From Pedobacter panaciterrae (GTDB lineage: Bacteria; Bacteroidota; Bacteroidia; Sphingobacteriales; Sphingobacteriaceae): a stretch of 64,000 nt of DNA. The position numbers and the translations under genes were made by a program. The stretch lies in the NCBI RefSeq assembly GCF_001636695.1, contig NZ_LGEL01000019.1, forward strand, positions 158,108-222,107, given 5' to 3'. The notes under the pieces are model-generated. The model had not been told where the DNA came from. It saw only the letters and a list, made by a program, of their open reading frames with translations, and searched no databases. Positions 46,292 to 55,051 of this stretch are shown here, one piece after another; position 1 is the stretch's first letter; each line of letters starts with the position of its first letter.

Positions 46292-47446
46292 TTAAACTTT
46301 TATAATAATTTTTTTATTATACATTACCCAAAGAATTACAAGCCAGAATAATATAAATGTTACTGCCCAGGCTAGTGATGCATTAATTGGAGAGAAGTAT
46401 GATGAAAACCCGGAGTAAAGCCAAGCCTGTAAGCTTATTTCAGAACCATTGGCACCTTTAACGTGAATCATACCTAATATTCGTGGTATTAGACCTGATA
46501 GAAAGAATACAGTAATTGCATTTACTCCATATACAACAAAAGGTTTAGTGAACCGATTGTAACGGTGTACGTCAATTACCCAATAAGATAATGCAAGTAT
46601 TACTGTTGCTAAGCCACCAGTGTACAAAACAAAAGAACTTGTCCATAGCGCTTTATTAATTGGAAATTGTAAGTCCCATAGCAGGCCCAGAACTACAGCA
46701 GAACAGCCTGTGGTAAATAACCATGCTACTTTTGAGGCTGCATCCAGGTCTTTGCGTTTTAGGTAAACACCAACGAGGATTCCGAATAACCCTGTTGCAA
46801 TGGCAGGAAGGGTGCTGAGAATACCCTCAGGATCCCATGTTTTAGATGATTTCCATAAATGAGCTTCAGTTAGTATACTTCTATCTATCAATGCACCAAG
46901 ATTAGTTTCTTTTTCAAGATTAGCATATCCTACCCCCGGAACAGGAACGAATGTCATTAATGCCCAGTAAACAGCAATTAGGGCAATTAGTATTCTGAAG
47001 ATGTTTTTTTCAGAATATTTAAGAAATATAACAGATGAAATAAAGAACACTACAGCAATACGCTGTAATACACCCGGAATACGTACATGCTGAAGAGTGC
47101 CGATAGGGTCAGTAAACACTTTAGGGAATAAAGAAAGAAATAGGCCTAAGCCAAATAGGATAAGTGCTCTTTTAAGTGCTTTTAGTATGGTCTTTGTATG
47201 CGTTGAAGGATCAGTTTTTTTACTTCCCATTGCATAAGCAATTGAAACACCAACAATAAATAGAAAGAATGGGAAAATTAAATCTGTAGGAGTGCAACCG
47301 TTCCATTCCGCGTGCTCAAGAGGAGCATAAATATTACCCCAGTCGCCAGGGTTATTTACAAGTATCATGGCGGCTACTGTGGCGCCTCTAAAAAAATCAA
47401 GAGATAGTAGTCTTGCCGGAGTGTTAGTGGCTGAAGTAGGGGTCAT
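46292..47446 (-). CDS. NagX-like acyltransferase (heparan-alpha-glucosaminide N-acetyltransferase family)
   Basis: This 384-residue integral membrane protein has about ten helices, with the family N-terminus RLLSLDFFRGATVAAMILVNNPG and CTPTDLIFPFFLFIVGVSIAYAM (DUF5009/DUF1624 type). Lysosomal relatives acetylate glucosamine residues across a membrane, and bacterial members near nag genes are called NagX. The start at 47446 is preferred because the ATG at 47491 would translate through a 12-bp hairpin. It follows nagB on the same strand. Confidence 0.82.
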   Translation of the reverse strand: MTPTSATNTPARLLSLDFFRGATVAAMILVNNPGDWGNIYAPLEHAEWNGCTPTDLIFPFFLFIVGVSIAYAMGSKKTDPSTHTKTILKALKRALILFGLGLFLSLFPKVFTDPIGTLQHVRIPGVLQRIAVVFFISSVIFLKYSEKNIFRILIALIAVYWALMTFVPVPGVGYANLEKETNLGALIDRSILTEAHLWKSSKTWDPEGILSTLPAIATGLFGILVGVYLKRKDLDAASKVAWLFTTGCSAVVLGLLWDLQFPINKALWTSSFVLYTGGLATVILALSYWVIDVHRYNRFTKPFVVYGVNAITVFFLSGLIPRILGMIHVKGANGSEISLQAWLYSGFSSYFSPINASLAWAVTFILFWLVILWVMYNKKIIIKV

Positions 47447-47468
47447 GAAGTGGATGTTAATTACAAAA

Positions 47469-47500
47469 TAATCGCTATTGCGTAAACACAATAGCGATTA
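47469..47500 (-). terminator. Intercistronic hairpin between nagB and the NagX-like gene
   Basis: TAATCGCTATTG (47469-47480) and CAATAGCGATTA (47489-47500) form a perfect 12-bp stem with an 8-base loop. On the minus strand it is followed by TATTTTG, a weak T-tract. It begins 10 bases after the nagB stop and could be a partial terminator or mRNA stabiliser. Confidence 0.7.
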
Positions 47501-47509
47501 TAAATATAA

Positions 47510-49429
47510 TTAAAATTTATAGCGTACAAAGGCCTCCATGGCTTCGTAGTTTGCTAATCCCAAATTGTCATAAGCCTGTGCAGTTTCTCTGTTTCTGTCT
47601 TCAGCTCTTTTCCAGAATTCTCTGGCGTCATCACCAGGGAAAACAGCTCTGTCTTTTTGCGACTGATGTTTGAAAATAGCGAATTTCTTTCTTTCCACTT
47701 CCTGAGGACTAAGTGGCACAGCCATTTCAATTTCATGTGTTTCAAATTCCTGCCATGCACCACGGTACATCCATAACCAGCAATCTTTAACCCAGCTTTC
47801 AGTTTTTGCTAAACGCTTTAATGCTTCCAAAATGATATTGAAGCAAACAATGTGCGTTCCATGTGGATCTTCAAAATCACCTGCTGCAAATACCTGCTCT
47901 GGTTTAACTTTTTGTAAAAGATCCATTGTTAATTGAATGTCAAGGTCGGTAACAGGATTTTTGTTGTTTTTCCCGCTTTCGTAAAAAGGAAGAGCCATGA
48001 AATGAATGTGGTCATCTTCAAGCCCGCAATAACGTGCTCCTGCAATGGCTTCCCCTTTTCTGATTAAGCCTTTTACAGTTTGAATTTCTGGAGTATCGAC
48101 CTGATTTGGTTGTTTTTTCTCCATAAAAGTGCGCATGTTGTTGTATAAATTTTTTAGTTCTCCTTTACCAAGACCCATTTTTTCAGAAAAGTCTATGCTA
48201 AATTCAACAAAACGAAGTGCATCATCATCCCATACTGCAGTATTACCAGAAGTTTGGTAGGCAACATGTACATCATGTTTTTGGTCTACTAAACGAATAA
48301 AAGTACCACCCATTGAAATTACATCATCGTCTGGATGTGGAGAGAAAATGATTGAACGTTTTTTAGCAGGTTCAGCTCTTTCCGGTCTTTGTGAGTCATC
48401 GGCATTAGGTTTGCCACCTGGCCATCCGGTAATAGTATGTTGTAATTTATTAAAGATGTCAATATTGATGTTGTAAACAGGGCCTCTGTCAATAGCCAGC
48501 TGAGCCATACCATTGTTATTGTAATCATCTTCAGTAAGCTTAAGAACAGGCTTTCCTAAATGATTTGCCAGCCAGATTACAGCTTTTCTTGTTATTTTTT
48601 CATCCCAAACACAGTCTTTTACCAACCAGGGGGTATCAAAACGGGTTAATAAAGAAGCTGCGTCGTTATCCAGAATGAATTCAACATGATCTGAAAGCTG
48701 TAGGTAAGTTGCAGGAACATCGCTTGAAATCTCTCCTTCAACAGCTTTTTTAATGATGGAAGCTTTTTTTCTGTTCCATGCCATCAAAATTATTTCTCGG
48801 GCTTTAAAGATAGTGCCAATGCCCATGGTAATTGCTTTTGTAGGCACGAAAGATTTACCCCCAAAATCTCTTGCAGCATCGCGTCTTGTCAGGTCATCAA
48901 GAGTAACCAGGCGAGTACCAGAATTTGGTGCAGAACCAGGCTCATTGAAACCAATGTGACCGGTACGTCCGATACCTAATATCTGGATATCTAATCCTCC
49001 CAGATCCCCAATCTTTTTTTCATAGGCAAGGCAAAAAGCAGGAATTTCTTCTAGACTCAATGTTCCATCAGGAATGTTAACATTGTTTTTGTCGATGTCA
49101 ATGTGATCAAACAAATGCTCGTTCATAAAAGAAACATAGCTTTGAGCAGCGTCTGGCTGCATTGGATAATACTCATCCAGGTTAAACGTGATCACGTTTT
49201 TAAAGCTTAAACCCTCTTCTTTATGCATTCTTACTAATTCTGCATACACTGCAATAGGTGTAGCTCCAGTAGCTAAACCTAAAACAGCCTGAGTGTTATT
49301 CTTTTGTTTTTCTTTAATCAGATCCCCGATACGTTTAGCCACGCTAAGAGATGCGGCCTTAGGGTTTTCAAAGACAGAAACGGGTAATTTTTCAAAACGC
49401 GTTTCTTCCAGAAGATTTAATCTTGCCAT
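47510..49429 (-). CDS. nagB: Glucosamine-6-phosphate deaminase fused to a PIG-L-type domain
   Basis: This 639-residue two-domain protein has a NagB deaminase/isomerase domain (about 1-275; LGLATGATPIAVYAELVRM, TFNLDEYYPM, GIGRTGHIGFNEPGS, TRLVTLDDLTR) that converts glucosamine-6-phosphate to fructose-6-phosphate and ammonia. Then, after a linker, comes a LmbE/PIG-L deacetylase-like domain (about 355-640) with the zinc motif SPHPDDDVISMGG near 363. The PIG-L part could remove N-acetyl groups, and so replace or help NagA, which is not in this window. This fusion occurs in other Bacteroidota. It is divergent from anmK across a palindromic spacer. Confidence 0.93.
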   Translation of the reverse strand: MARLNLLEETRFEKLPVSVFENPKAASLSVAKRIGDLIKEKQKNNTQAVLGLATGATPIAVYAELVRMHKEEGLSFKNVITFNLDEYYPMQPDAAQSYVSFMNEHLFDHIDIDKNNVNIPDGTLSLEEIPAFCLAYEKKIGDLGGLDIQILGIGRTGHIGFNEPGSAPNSGTRLVTLDDLTRRDAARDFGGKSFVPTKAITMGIGTIFKAREIILMAWNRKKASIIKKAVEGEISSDVPATYLQLSDHVEFILDNDAASLLTRFDTPWLVKDCVWDEKITRKAVIWLANHLGKPVLKLTEDDYNNNGMAQLAIDRGPVYNINIDIFNKLQHTITGWPGGKPNADDSQRPERAEPAKKRSIIFSPHPDDDVISMGGTFIRLVDQKHDVHVAYQTSGNTAVWDDDALRFVEFSIDFSEKMGLGKGELKNLYNNMRTFMEKKQPNQVDTPEIQTVKGLIRKGEAIAGARYCGLEDDHIHFMALPFYESGKNNKNPVTDLDIQLTMDLLQKVKPEQVFAAGDFEDPHGTHIVCFNIILEALKRLAKTESWVKDCWLWMYRGAWQEFETHEIEMAVPLSPQEVERKKFAIFKHQSQKDRAVFPGDDAREFWKRAEDRNRETAQAYDNLGLANYEAMEAFVRYKF

Positions 49430-49806
49430 TTATTTTTGTTCTTAAAGTTTGTACGGAGCAGTAAATATAGCGACTCTAATGACTATAACAAGAATTTTAA
49501 TTTGGCAAAAATGGCAAATAAAATTTGGGAACTAATTGCTTTTGTGCATTGTATTTTACACAATCGTTTGAGTTGTTGAGTAAACAGTGTTTTTGGAAAT
49601 AGCTGACTCAGAATATTTTTTTAATTAATTTATGCTTTCTTCTCATCTTGCTCACACCTTGTTCACACAAAACTCACAAAGAGGTACCTTTTTGTGAGTT
49701 TTTTGTGAACAAAGTGTGGATCATGTGAAGACTTGAATTGGTTTTGATCTCATATTAATAAGAGTGAAGTGTTGATTTGTTATCTTGCGGATACAAAATT
49801 TTAACC
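49430..49806. other. Divergent nagB/anmK control region
   Basis: This 377-base spacer separates the starts of nagB (minus) and anmK (plus). It contains no gene. Its main feature is a 66-bp near-perfect palindrome (49653-49718), plus scattered GTTCACA/TTTGTG-like motifs. Confidence 0.6.
49653..49718. promoter_or_regulatory. 66-bp near-perfect palindrome, likely operator or cruciform
   Basis: Base n pairs with base 99371-n across the whole span; 30 of 33 pairs match. The centre is AGGTACCT (49682-49689). Each arm holds two TTTGTGA-type units (right arm 49691-49697 and 49702-49708, 11 bases apart) and a GTGTG end. Lying between divergent genes, it cannot be a normal terminator for either, so a regulator-binding site is the best reading. 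Confidence 0.65.
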
Positions 49807-51006
49807 ATGAATGCTAACTGGGCCAGACTTCTTCATACAATTGAGAAACAGGAAAGATTAATAATTGGATTAATGTCGGGCACTTCGCTCGATGGGTTGG
49901 ACATTGCCCTTTGCAGCATTAGTGGCAGCGGGGCTACAACTAAAGTTAAGGTTAAGAATTTTAAAACGATTCCTTATTCTGGAATTTTTAAAGCAGAGGT
50001 TAAGGCTATTTTTTCAAGAAAAGATGCAGACCTGCAAATGGTTTGCTTAATGAATGAAAAAATCGGAATGCTCCATGCAGGAATGATTTTGCAAGCTATT
50101 GAATCGTGGGGAATAAAGCCAGATGATGTGGATGTAATTGCGAGTCACGGGCAAACGATATTTCATGCCCCTGCCTCTTTACATCAATTGTCTAACTATC
50201 CTAACGGGACTATGCAGATAGGCGACGGGGATCATATTGCAGTAAAGACAGGAATTGTTACTATTTGTGATTTCAGGCAAAAACACATTGCCGCTGGCGG
50301 CGAAGGTGCGCCTCTTGCAGTGTATGGAGATTACCTCTTGTTTTCTGAAAAAGGGGACGATCGGGTGATGTTAAATATAGGAGGTATAGCCAATTTTACT
50401 TATTTGCCTGGAGATAATGATGCAGCCAAAGTATTTTCAACAGATGTTGGGCCTGGAAATACATTGATGGATCAATTTGTTCAAAGCTACTATAAAGAAT
50501 TATATTTTGATGAGAATGGTGTAATAGCTAAATCAGGGGTTGTAAGCACAGACTTGCTTTTGGAACTGGTTAAATCAGATTTTTTAACGGCTGAGTTTCC
50601 TAAAACGACCGGGCCAGAGTTGTTTAATCTAAAATATTTAAAAGCTGCCCAGGAGCGATCAAAAACGAGTAGCCTTACTAATGAAGATATAATGGCAACT
50701 TTATGCAGCTTTACATCTAGTGTTACTATTAATGCGATTAAAAAATGTTTTGGCGATGATGGAGCGCCATCAATTTACATGAGTGGGGGTGGGATGCATA
50801 ATCCATTACTTGTAAAGCAACTTAAAGAAGGATTGCCTAATGCTAAATTTTATACAACGGCCGATCTGCAAATAAATCCGGATGCTAAAGAAGCGGTGTT
50901 ATTTGCTGTGCTTGCTAACGAGACATTAGCAGGTTCCGCAATCAATTTTGGTAACAGGGCAGGAGTTCCTTCAATCTGCATGGGCAAAGTCTGTTTACCT
51001 TTTTAA
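49807..51006 (+). CDS. anmK: Anhydro-N-acetylmuramic acid kinase
   Basis: This 399-residue sugar kinase opens and phosphorylates 1,6-anhydro-MurNAc released by lytic transglycosylases, giving MurNAc-6-phosphate in peptidoglycan recycling. Motifs are the phosphate loop IGLMSGTSLDGLDIAL (about 18-33), ASHGQTIFHAP, QIGDGDHIA, DFRQKHIAAGGEGAPL, LNIGGIANFTYLP, DVGPGNTLMDQF and SGGGMHNPLL. The ATG at 49807 is chosen over 49777, which adds ten unrelated residues. It is divergent from nagB, which handles a later metabolite of the same pathway. Confidence 0.95.
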   Translation: MNANWARLLHTIEKQERLIIGLMSGTSLDGLDIALCSISGSGATTKVKVKNFKTIPYSGIFKAEVKAIFSRKDADLQMVCLMNEKIGMLHAGMILQAIESWGIKPDDVDVIASHGQTIFHAPASLHQLSNYPNGTMQIGDGDHIAVKTGIVTICDFRQKHIAAGGEGAPLAVYGDYLLFSEKGDDRVMLNIGGIANFTYLPGDNDAAKVFSTDVGPGNTLMDQFVQSYYKELYFDENGVIAKSGVVSTDLLLELVKSDFLTAEFPKTTGPELFNLKYLKAAQERSKTSSLTNEDIMATLCSFTSSVTINAIKKCFGDDGAPSIYMSGGGMHNPLLVKQLKEGLPNAKFYTTADLQINPDAKEAVLFAVLANETLAGSAINFGNRAGVPSICMGKVCLPF

Positions 51007-51749
51007 AGTATTTGCAGATTTTTACGGTGGTAAGCATTTAATATTGCTTCGTCTGCAGGAAGTTCAGTAACCAAATAATCAATATTTTCCAAAGTGGCTA
51101 CTTTTAGCCTTAATGATATGTCTAGCTTTTCGGAGATACAAAGTATGGCTGTTCTTTTTGAAAAGTTAAGCATTGTCTTTTTTAGCTGATTAATTTCCCA
51201 ATCTGTATCTGTTAATCCGTCGGTTGGATGAAGTGCACTTGTTCCTAACAAACAAAGATCAGCACTGATCTCTGATAATTGATTGATCACATGACCTCCA
51301 TAGGTTACCTGCGAATTTTTAGAAAACAGACCTCCAATAAGAATGACTTCAATCCTTGCATATTTTGCTAGTTCAATAGCTACAAATGGGCTAATTGTAA
51401 AAAATGTAGCATGTAAATTCTCTGGAAGAAGCTTGGCTACTTCAATTATGGTAGTTCCACCACCTGTTAAAACAACCATGCCATCTTTTATAAGGGAAAT
51501 AGCTTTTTTCGCGATGCTAATCTTTGCATCCTTTGCGTATACAGAGCTGTCATCAAAGGATGATTGGTAAGATTTTGACAAGGCACCCCCATGAACCTTA
51601 AAGAGCCTATTACTGTCGGATAATTCCTGAAGGTCGCGCCTGATGGTATCTTCAGAAACATTCAGTAATTGAACAAGGTCTGAGGTAAGAACGCGATTGT
51701 GCAAATTGATTTGCCTCATCACAAAATCATGTCTTTCTTTTTTCAGCAT
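51003..51749 (-). CDS. DeoR/GlpR-family transcriptional regulator
   Basis: This 248-residue repressor has an N-terminal helix-turn-helix (about 5-57; LTSDLVQLLNVSEDTIRRDLQELS, VHGGA) and a DeoR sensor domain with TGGGTTIIEVAKLL near 92-105 and DLCLLGTSALHP further on. It is convergent with anmK (4-base TTAA overlap) and divergent from the second SusC gene. The spacer between it and SusC carries TTTGTGC and TGCGTGT direct repeats. Likely ligand: an amino-sugar phosphate, by context only. Confidence 0.9.
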   Translation of the reverse strand: MLKKERHDFVMRQINLHNRVLTSDLVQLLNVSEDTIRRDLQELSDSNRLFKVHGGALSKSYQSSFDDSSVYAKDAKISIAKKAISLIKDGMVVLTGGGTTIIEVAKLLPENLHATFFTISPFVAIELAKYARIEVILIGGLFSKNSQVTYGGHVINQLSEISADLCLLGTSALHPTDGLTDTDWEINQLKKTMLNFSKRTAILCISEKLDISLRLKVATLENIDYLVTELPADEAILNAYHRKNLQIL

Positions 51750-51802
51750 CAGTTTAATTTTTGGCTAAAGTAAATAAAAAACGCATAATAATTTAATGCG
51801 GA

Positions 51803-51926
51803 TTTGTGCGGGTTTGTGCAATATTGATTTGTGTAACAAGAATGAAATAGTTGTTTATTTTGTAAATAAGTGAAAAACATTTATGATATTTACTATAGGT
51901 TTGATTTTTTGCGTGTAATTGCGTGT
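51803..51926. promoter_or_regulatory. TTTGTGC and TGCGTGT direct repeats upstream of the second SusC
   Basis: TTTGTGC occurs at 51803-51809 and 51813-51819, with a TTTGTGT at 51828-51834. TGCGTGT occurs at 51910-51916 and 51920-51926. Both close pairs are 10 bases apart, one helical turn. They lie between the DeoR gene and susC and are candidate DeoR operators. Confidence 0.45.
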
Positions 51927-51994
51927 TTTGAAAAACCGTAATTCCCTGCAAATAGCCAAACGAGAACTTAAATTTATTAACCAAACTATCGTTC

Positions 51995-54900
51995 ATGAAA
52001 AAAAAACTACTTCTGTTTATTACAGTTGGTTTTTTGCTAATTTCCCAAACATTTGCCCAGCAAAAAACGATTACAGGTAAAGTCACCTCAGCTGAAGATG
52101 GGTCCTCCATCCCTGGCGTTTCCGTGAAAATTAAAGGGACGTCTAATGTGGTTCAAACTGGTACAGATGGGATGTACAGTATTAAAGCTAGCACAAATGA
52201 TGTGCTGATTTTTTCTTATGTGAGTATGGTCACTCAAGAAAAGACAGTGGGAAGCACAACAAATTTAGATGTTGTTCTGGCTCCGGATTCTAAAGTACTA
52301 ACCGAAGTTGTTGTTACTGCACTTGGTATTAAACAACAAAAGAGGTCTTTAGGGTATGCTACTCAGGATATTAAGGCTGCAGATATTACAAACACAAATC
52401 AGTCTAATGTGCTGAATGCATTAAAAGGGAAAGCTTCTGGTGTTCAAATCACAAGTGCGGGTGGTGCAGCAGGTTCGGGTTCAAGAATCCAGATCAGAGG
52501 GATTAACTCTTTGAATCCTTCGGCTGACAATCAACCTTTGTTTGTAGTTGATGGGATTCCTATTTCTAATAACACGGATTTAATTGGAATAAACAGCGAT
52601 AATTTTCAGAATCCAAATCGTGCCGGTGATATAAATCCAGAGGATATTGAAACAATGACTATTCTTAAAGGACCTGCTGCCTCTGTGTTGTATGGTTTAA
52701 GAGCCGCCAATGGAGCTATTATTATTACCACTAAATCTGGTAAGGCTGGCAAGCCAAGCTTTAATTTTAAGAGCTCCGTTAGTTTTGACGATGTAACAAA
52801 AACACCTCCAATACAAACAACTTATGGCAATGGTAACGGTGGCGCATATGTACCTAGTGTAAATAGCTGGGGACCAAAAATAGAAGGTGGCATACCTGTT
52901 TATAATCCATATGATGTGTTTTTTAAGACAGGGCATCAAACTCAGAACTCTTTTACCTTTAGCGGAGGGAATGATAATGCTACTTATTTTACTTCAATTT
53001 CTAATTCAGAACAAAATGGAGTTGTACCTAATTCTGACTATGGCAGAACATCCATCAGACTTTCTGGGACATTAAAAGCTTCAGAGAAATTCAAGTTTGA
53101 AGGATCTGCAAATTATATTAATTCCGGTGGTAAAAATCCTCGTACGGGTATCACTTCCGGTACAATATTCTATTTAATGCGCCATACAAATACTGTTAAT
53201 CCGGCTGATTATCTGAATCCGGATGGAACCGAGAAAACTTATAACGCATCTATTCAAAATCCATTCTATTTTACTGAGAATGCTTTTTTAAAGGATAATG
53301 TAAATAGGGTACTAGGAAATTTGGGAGCAGAATTTAAAGCTAATGATTGGTTGACGTTTAACTATAAAGCGGGTATTGATAATTATACGGATTTCAGGCA
53401 GATTTATAATGAAAAGGGATTGTTGATTAGTACTTTGGGGTCTATGACTGAGCAAAGAATTAGTTATAGTGAGGTTAATTCTAATTTCTACGCAAGGGCA
53501 ACCAAACAGTTTGGCGAAAAATGGCTTGTCAACTTCTTGTTAGGCCATTCATATACACATATTAACAGAACTAATTTGTCTCTTAATGGAGCTCAGGCAG
53601 TTGTTGCGAACGTTGAAAGTATTAACAACTATAATGTATATACTACTTTAACTTATCCTGGTAAAAAGAATATTATAGGTGTTTTTGGTGATTTAAATGT
53701 GAGTTATGACAATACAGTATTCTTAAGTGTAACGGGAAGAAATGACTGGTCATCTACCTTGCCAAAGAGTAATCGTTCTTTCTTTTATCCTTCAACAAGC
53801 TTATCGTATGTATTTACAGAGACCTTGGGTATGCAGCAGAATGATATATTTAACTTCGGTAAGTTAAGGCTTTCGTATGCAGAGGTTGGTAAAGATGCCG
53901 ATCCTTATCAGATAGGAGAGTACTACTCTACATTGGCTGCATTTGATGGTGTAAGTGGTGTAAGACGTGATATTAAAATTGGATCGGAATCTTTACGCCC
54001 TGAAAGAACAAAAGGATTAGAAGTTGGTGGCGAGTTTCATTTCTTTAAAAGTCGGTTAACATTAGATGCAAACTACGCAATTCTGAATAGTATTGATCAG
54101 ATTGTGCCTGTTCCTGTTAGTTATGCGTCAGGTTATGATATTTTTGTAACCAATGCCGGAAAGATTAGAAATAAATCTTTAGAGTTCTTGTTGACTGCAA
54201 CAGTTGTTAAAAGTGAAGATTTTAGATGGGATTTAAATGCGAATTGGTCGCGCACAAAGGGAAGAGTACTTTCCATGCCTCCCGGAGTAAATGAAATTCA
54301 GTTCAATCCTGAGAGTCCATGGGTAAAACAGATTATAAAAACAGGTGGCAGGCCTGGCGATTGGTACGGATGGCCATATACACGTGTTACAGATCAGAAT
54401 AGTCAGTATAATGGGCAGTTAGTTATTGGTGATGATGGGTATCCAATTATTCCCCAGCCATTATCTAATAACTACTTAATAGGAAATGCTTATCCAGACT
54501 GGACTGGCGGACTAGGAAGTACGCTGGCGTATAAAGGAATCACCTTTTCATTTATGTTTAATTTTAGAAGAGGAGGGGATGTTTTTGATATTCCTAAAAC
54601 TCAAAGGTTTTCTACTGGTATAGGTGCCGAAACACAAATCAGGGATACACAAGTAATATTTAAAGGAGTGAAAAATATAGGTACACCACAAGCTCCTGTA
54701 TATGCTCCGAATGATAAACAAGTGCTTATCGATCAGCTTTTTTATGCGAATAGTTTCCCTTATAAGCTGGCGCCGGAAAATAATGGATTTCAGGATGCTT
54801 CCTGGATTAGGCTGCAGAATGTATCCTTGTCGTACGAACTGCCAAAAAGCTGGCTGAACAAAAGTTTTATTAAGTCGGCATCTATTTCTGCAACGGCAAA

Positions 54901-55042
54901 CAACTTGTGGTTAAGTACTCCTTTTATTGGTTTTGACCCTGAGGCAAGTGCTTATGGCGCAGGCTCAAATTCTGTTGGATACGTAGGTAGCGGTGTTCCA
55001 ACTACCAGAAGTATATTTCTTGGTTTAAATGTTAATTTCTAA
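51995..55042 (+). CDS. SusC/RagA-family TonB-linked outer-membrane protein
   Basis: This 1015-residue receptor has a signal peptide (about 1-21), a carboxypeptidase-like regulatory domain (about 24-95; GKVTSAEDGSSIPGVSVKIKG), a plug (about 105-245) with the SusC signature FVVDGIPISNN and ILKGPAASVLYGLRAANGAI, and a beta-barrel ending in SIFLGLNVNF. Unlike the first SusC, it lacks an STN domain, so it should not signal to a FecR; control is more likely by the divergent DeoR regulator. The neighbouring nag/anm genes suggest amino-sugar or peptidoglycan fragments as cargo, which is inference. Confidence 0.95.
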   Translation: MKKKLLLFITVGFLLISQTFAQQKTITGKVTSAEDGSSIPGVSVKIKGTSNVVQTGTDGMYSIKASTNDVLIFSYVSMVTQEKTVGSTTNLDVVLAPDSKVLTEVVVTALGIKQQKRSLGYATQDIKAADITNTNQSNVLNALKGKASGVQITSAGGAAGSGSRIQIRGINSLNPSADNQPLFVVDGIPISNNTDLIGINSDNFQNPNRAGDINPEDIETMTILKGPAASVLYGLRAANGAIIITTKSGKAGKPSFNFKSSVSFDDVTKTPPIQTTYGNGNGGAYVPSVNSWGPKIEGGIPVYNPYDVFFKTGHQTQNSFTFSGGNDNATYFTSISNSEQNGVVPNSDYGRTSIRLSGTLKASEKFKFEGSANYINSGGKNPRTGITSGTIFYLMRHTNTVNPADYLNPDGTEKTYNASIQNPFYFTENAFLKDNVNRVLGNLGAEFKANDWLTFNYKAGIDNYTDFRQIYNEKGLLISTLGSMTEQRISYSEVNSNFYARATKQFGEKWLVNFLLGHSYTHINRTNLSLNGAQAVVANVESINNYNVYTTLTYPGKKNIIGVFGDLNVSYDNTVFLSVTGRNDWSSTLPKSNRSFFYPSTSLSYVFTETLGMQQNDIFNFGKLRLSYAEVGKDADPYQIGEYYSTLAAFDGVSGVRRDIKIGSESLRPERTKGLEVGGEFHFFKSRLTLDANYAILNSIDQIVPVPVSYASGYDIFVTNAGKIRNKSLEFLLTATVVKSEDFRWDLNANWSRTKGRVLSMPPGVNEIQFNPESPWVKQIIKTGGRPGDWYGWPYTRVTDQNSQYNGQLVIGDDGYPIIPQPLSNNYLIGNAYPDWTGGLGSTLAYKGITFSFMFNFRRGGDVFDIPKTQRFSTGIGAETQIRDTQVIFKGVKNIGTPQAPVYAPNDKQVLIDQLFYANSFPYKLAPENNGFQDASWIRLQNVSLSYELPKSWLNKSFIKSASISATANNLWLSTPFIGFDPEASAYGAGSNSVGYVGSGVPTTRSIFLGLNVNF

Positions 55043-55051
55043 GATTCAGTT

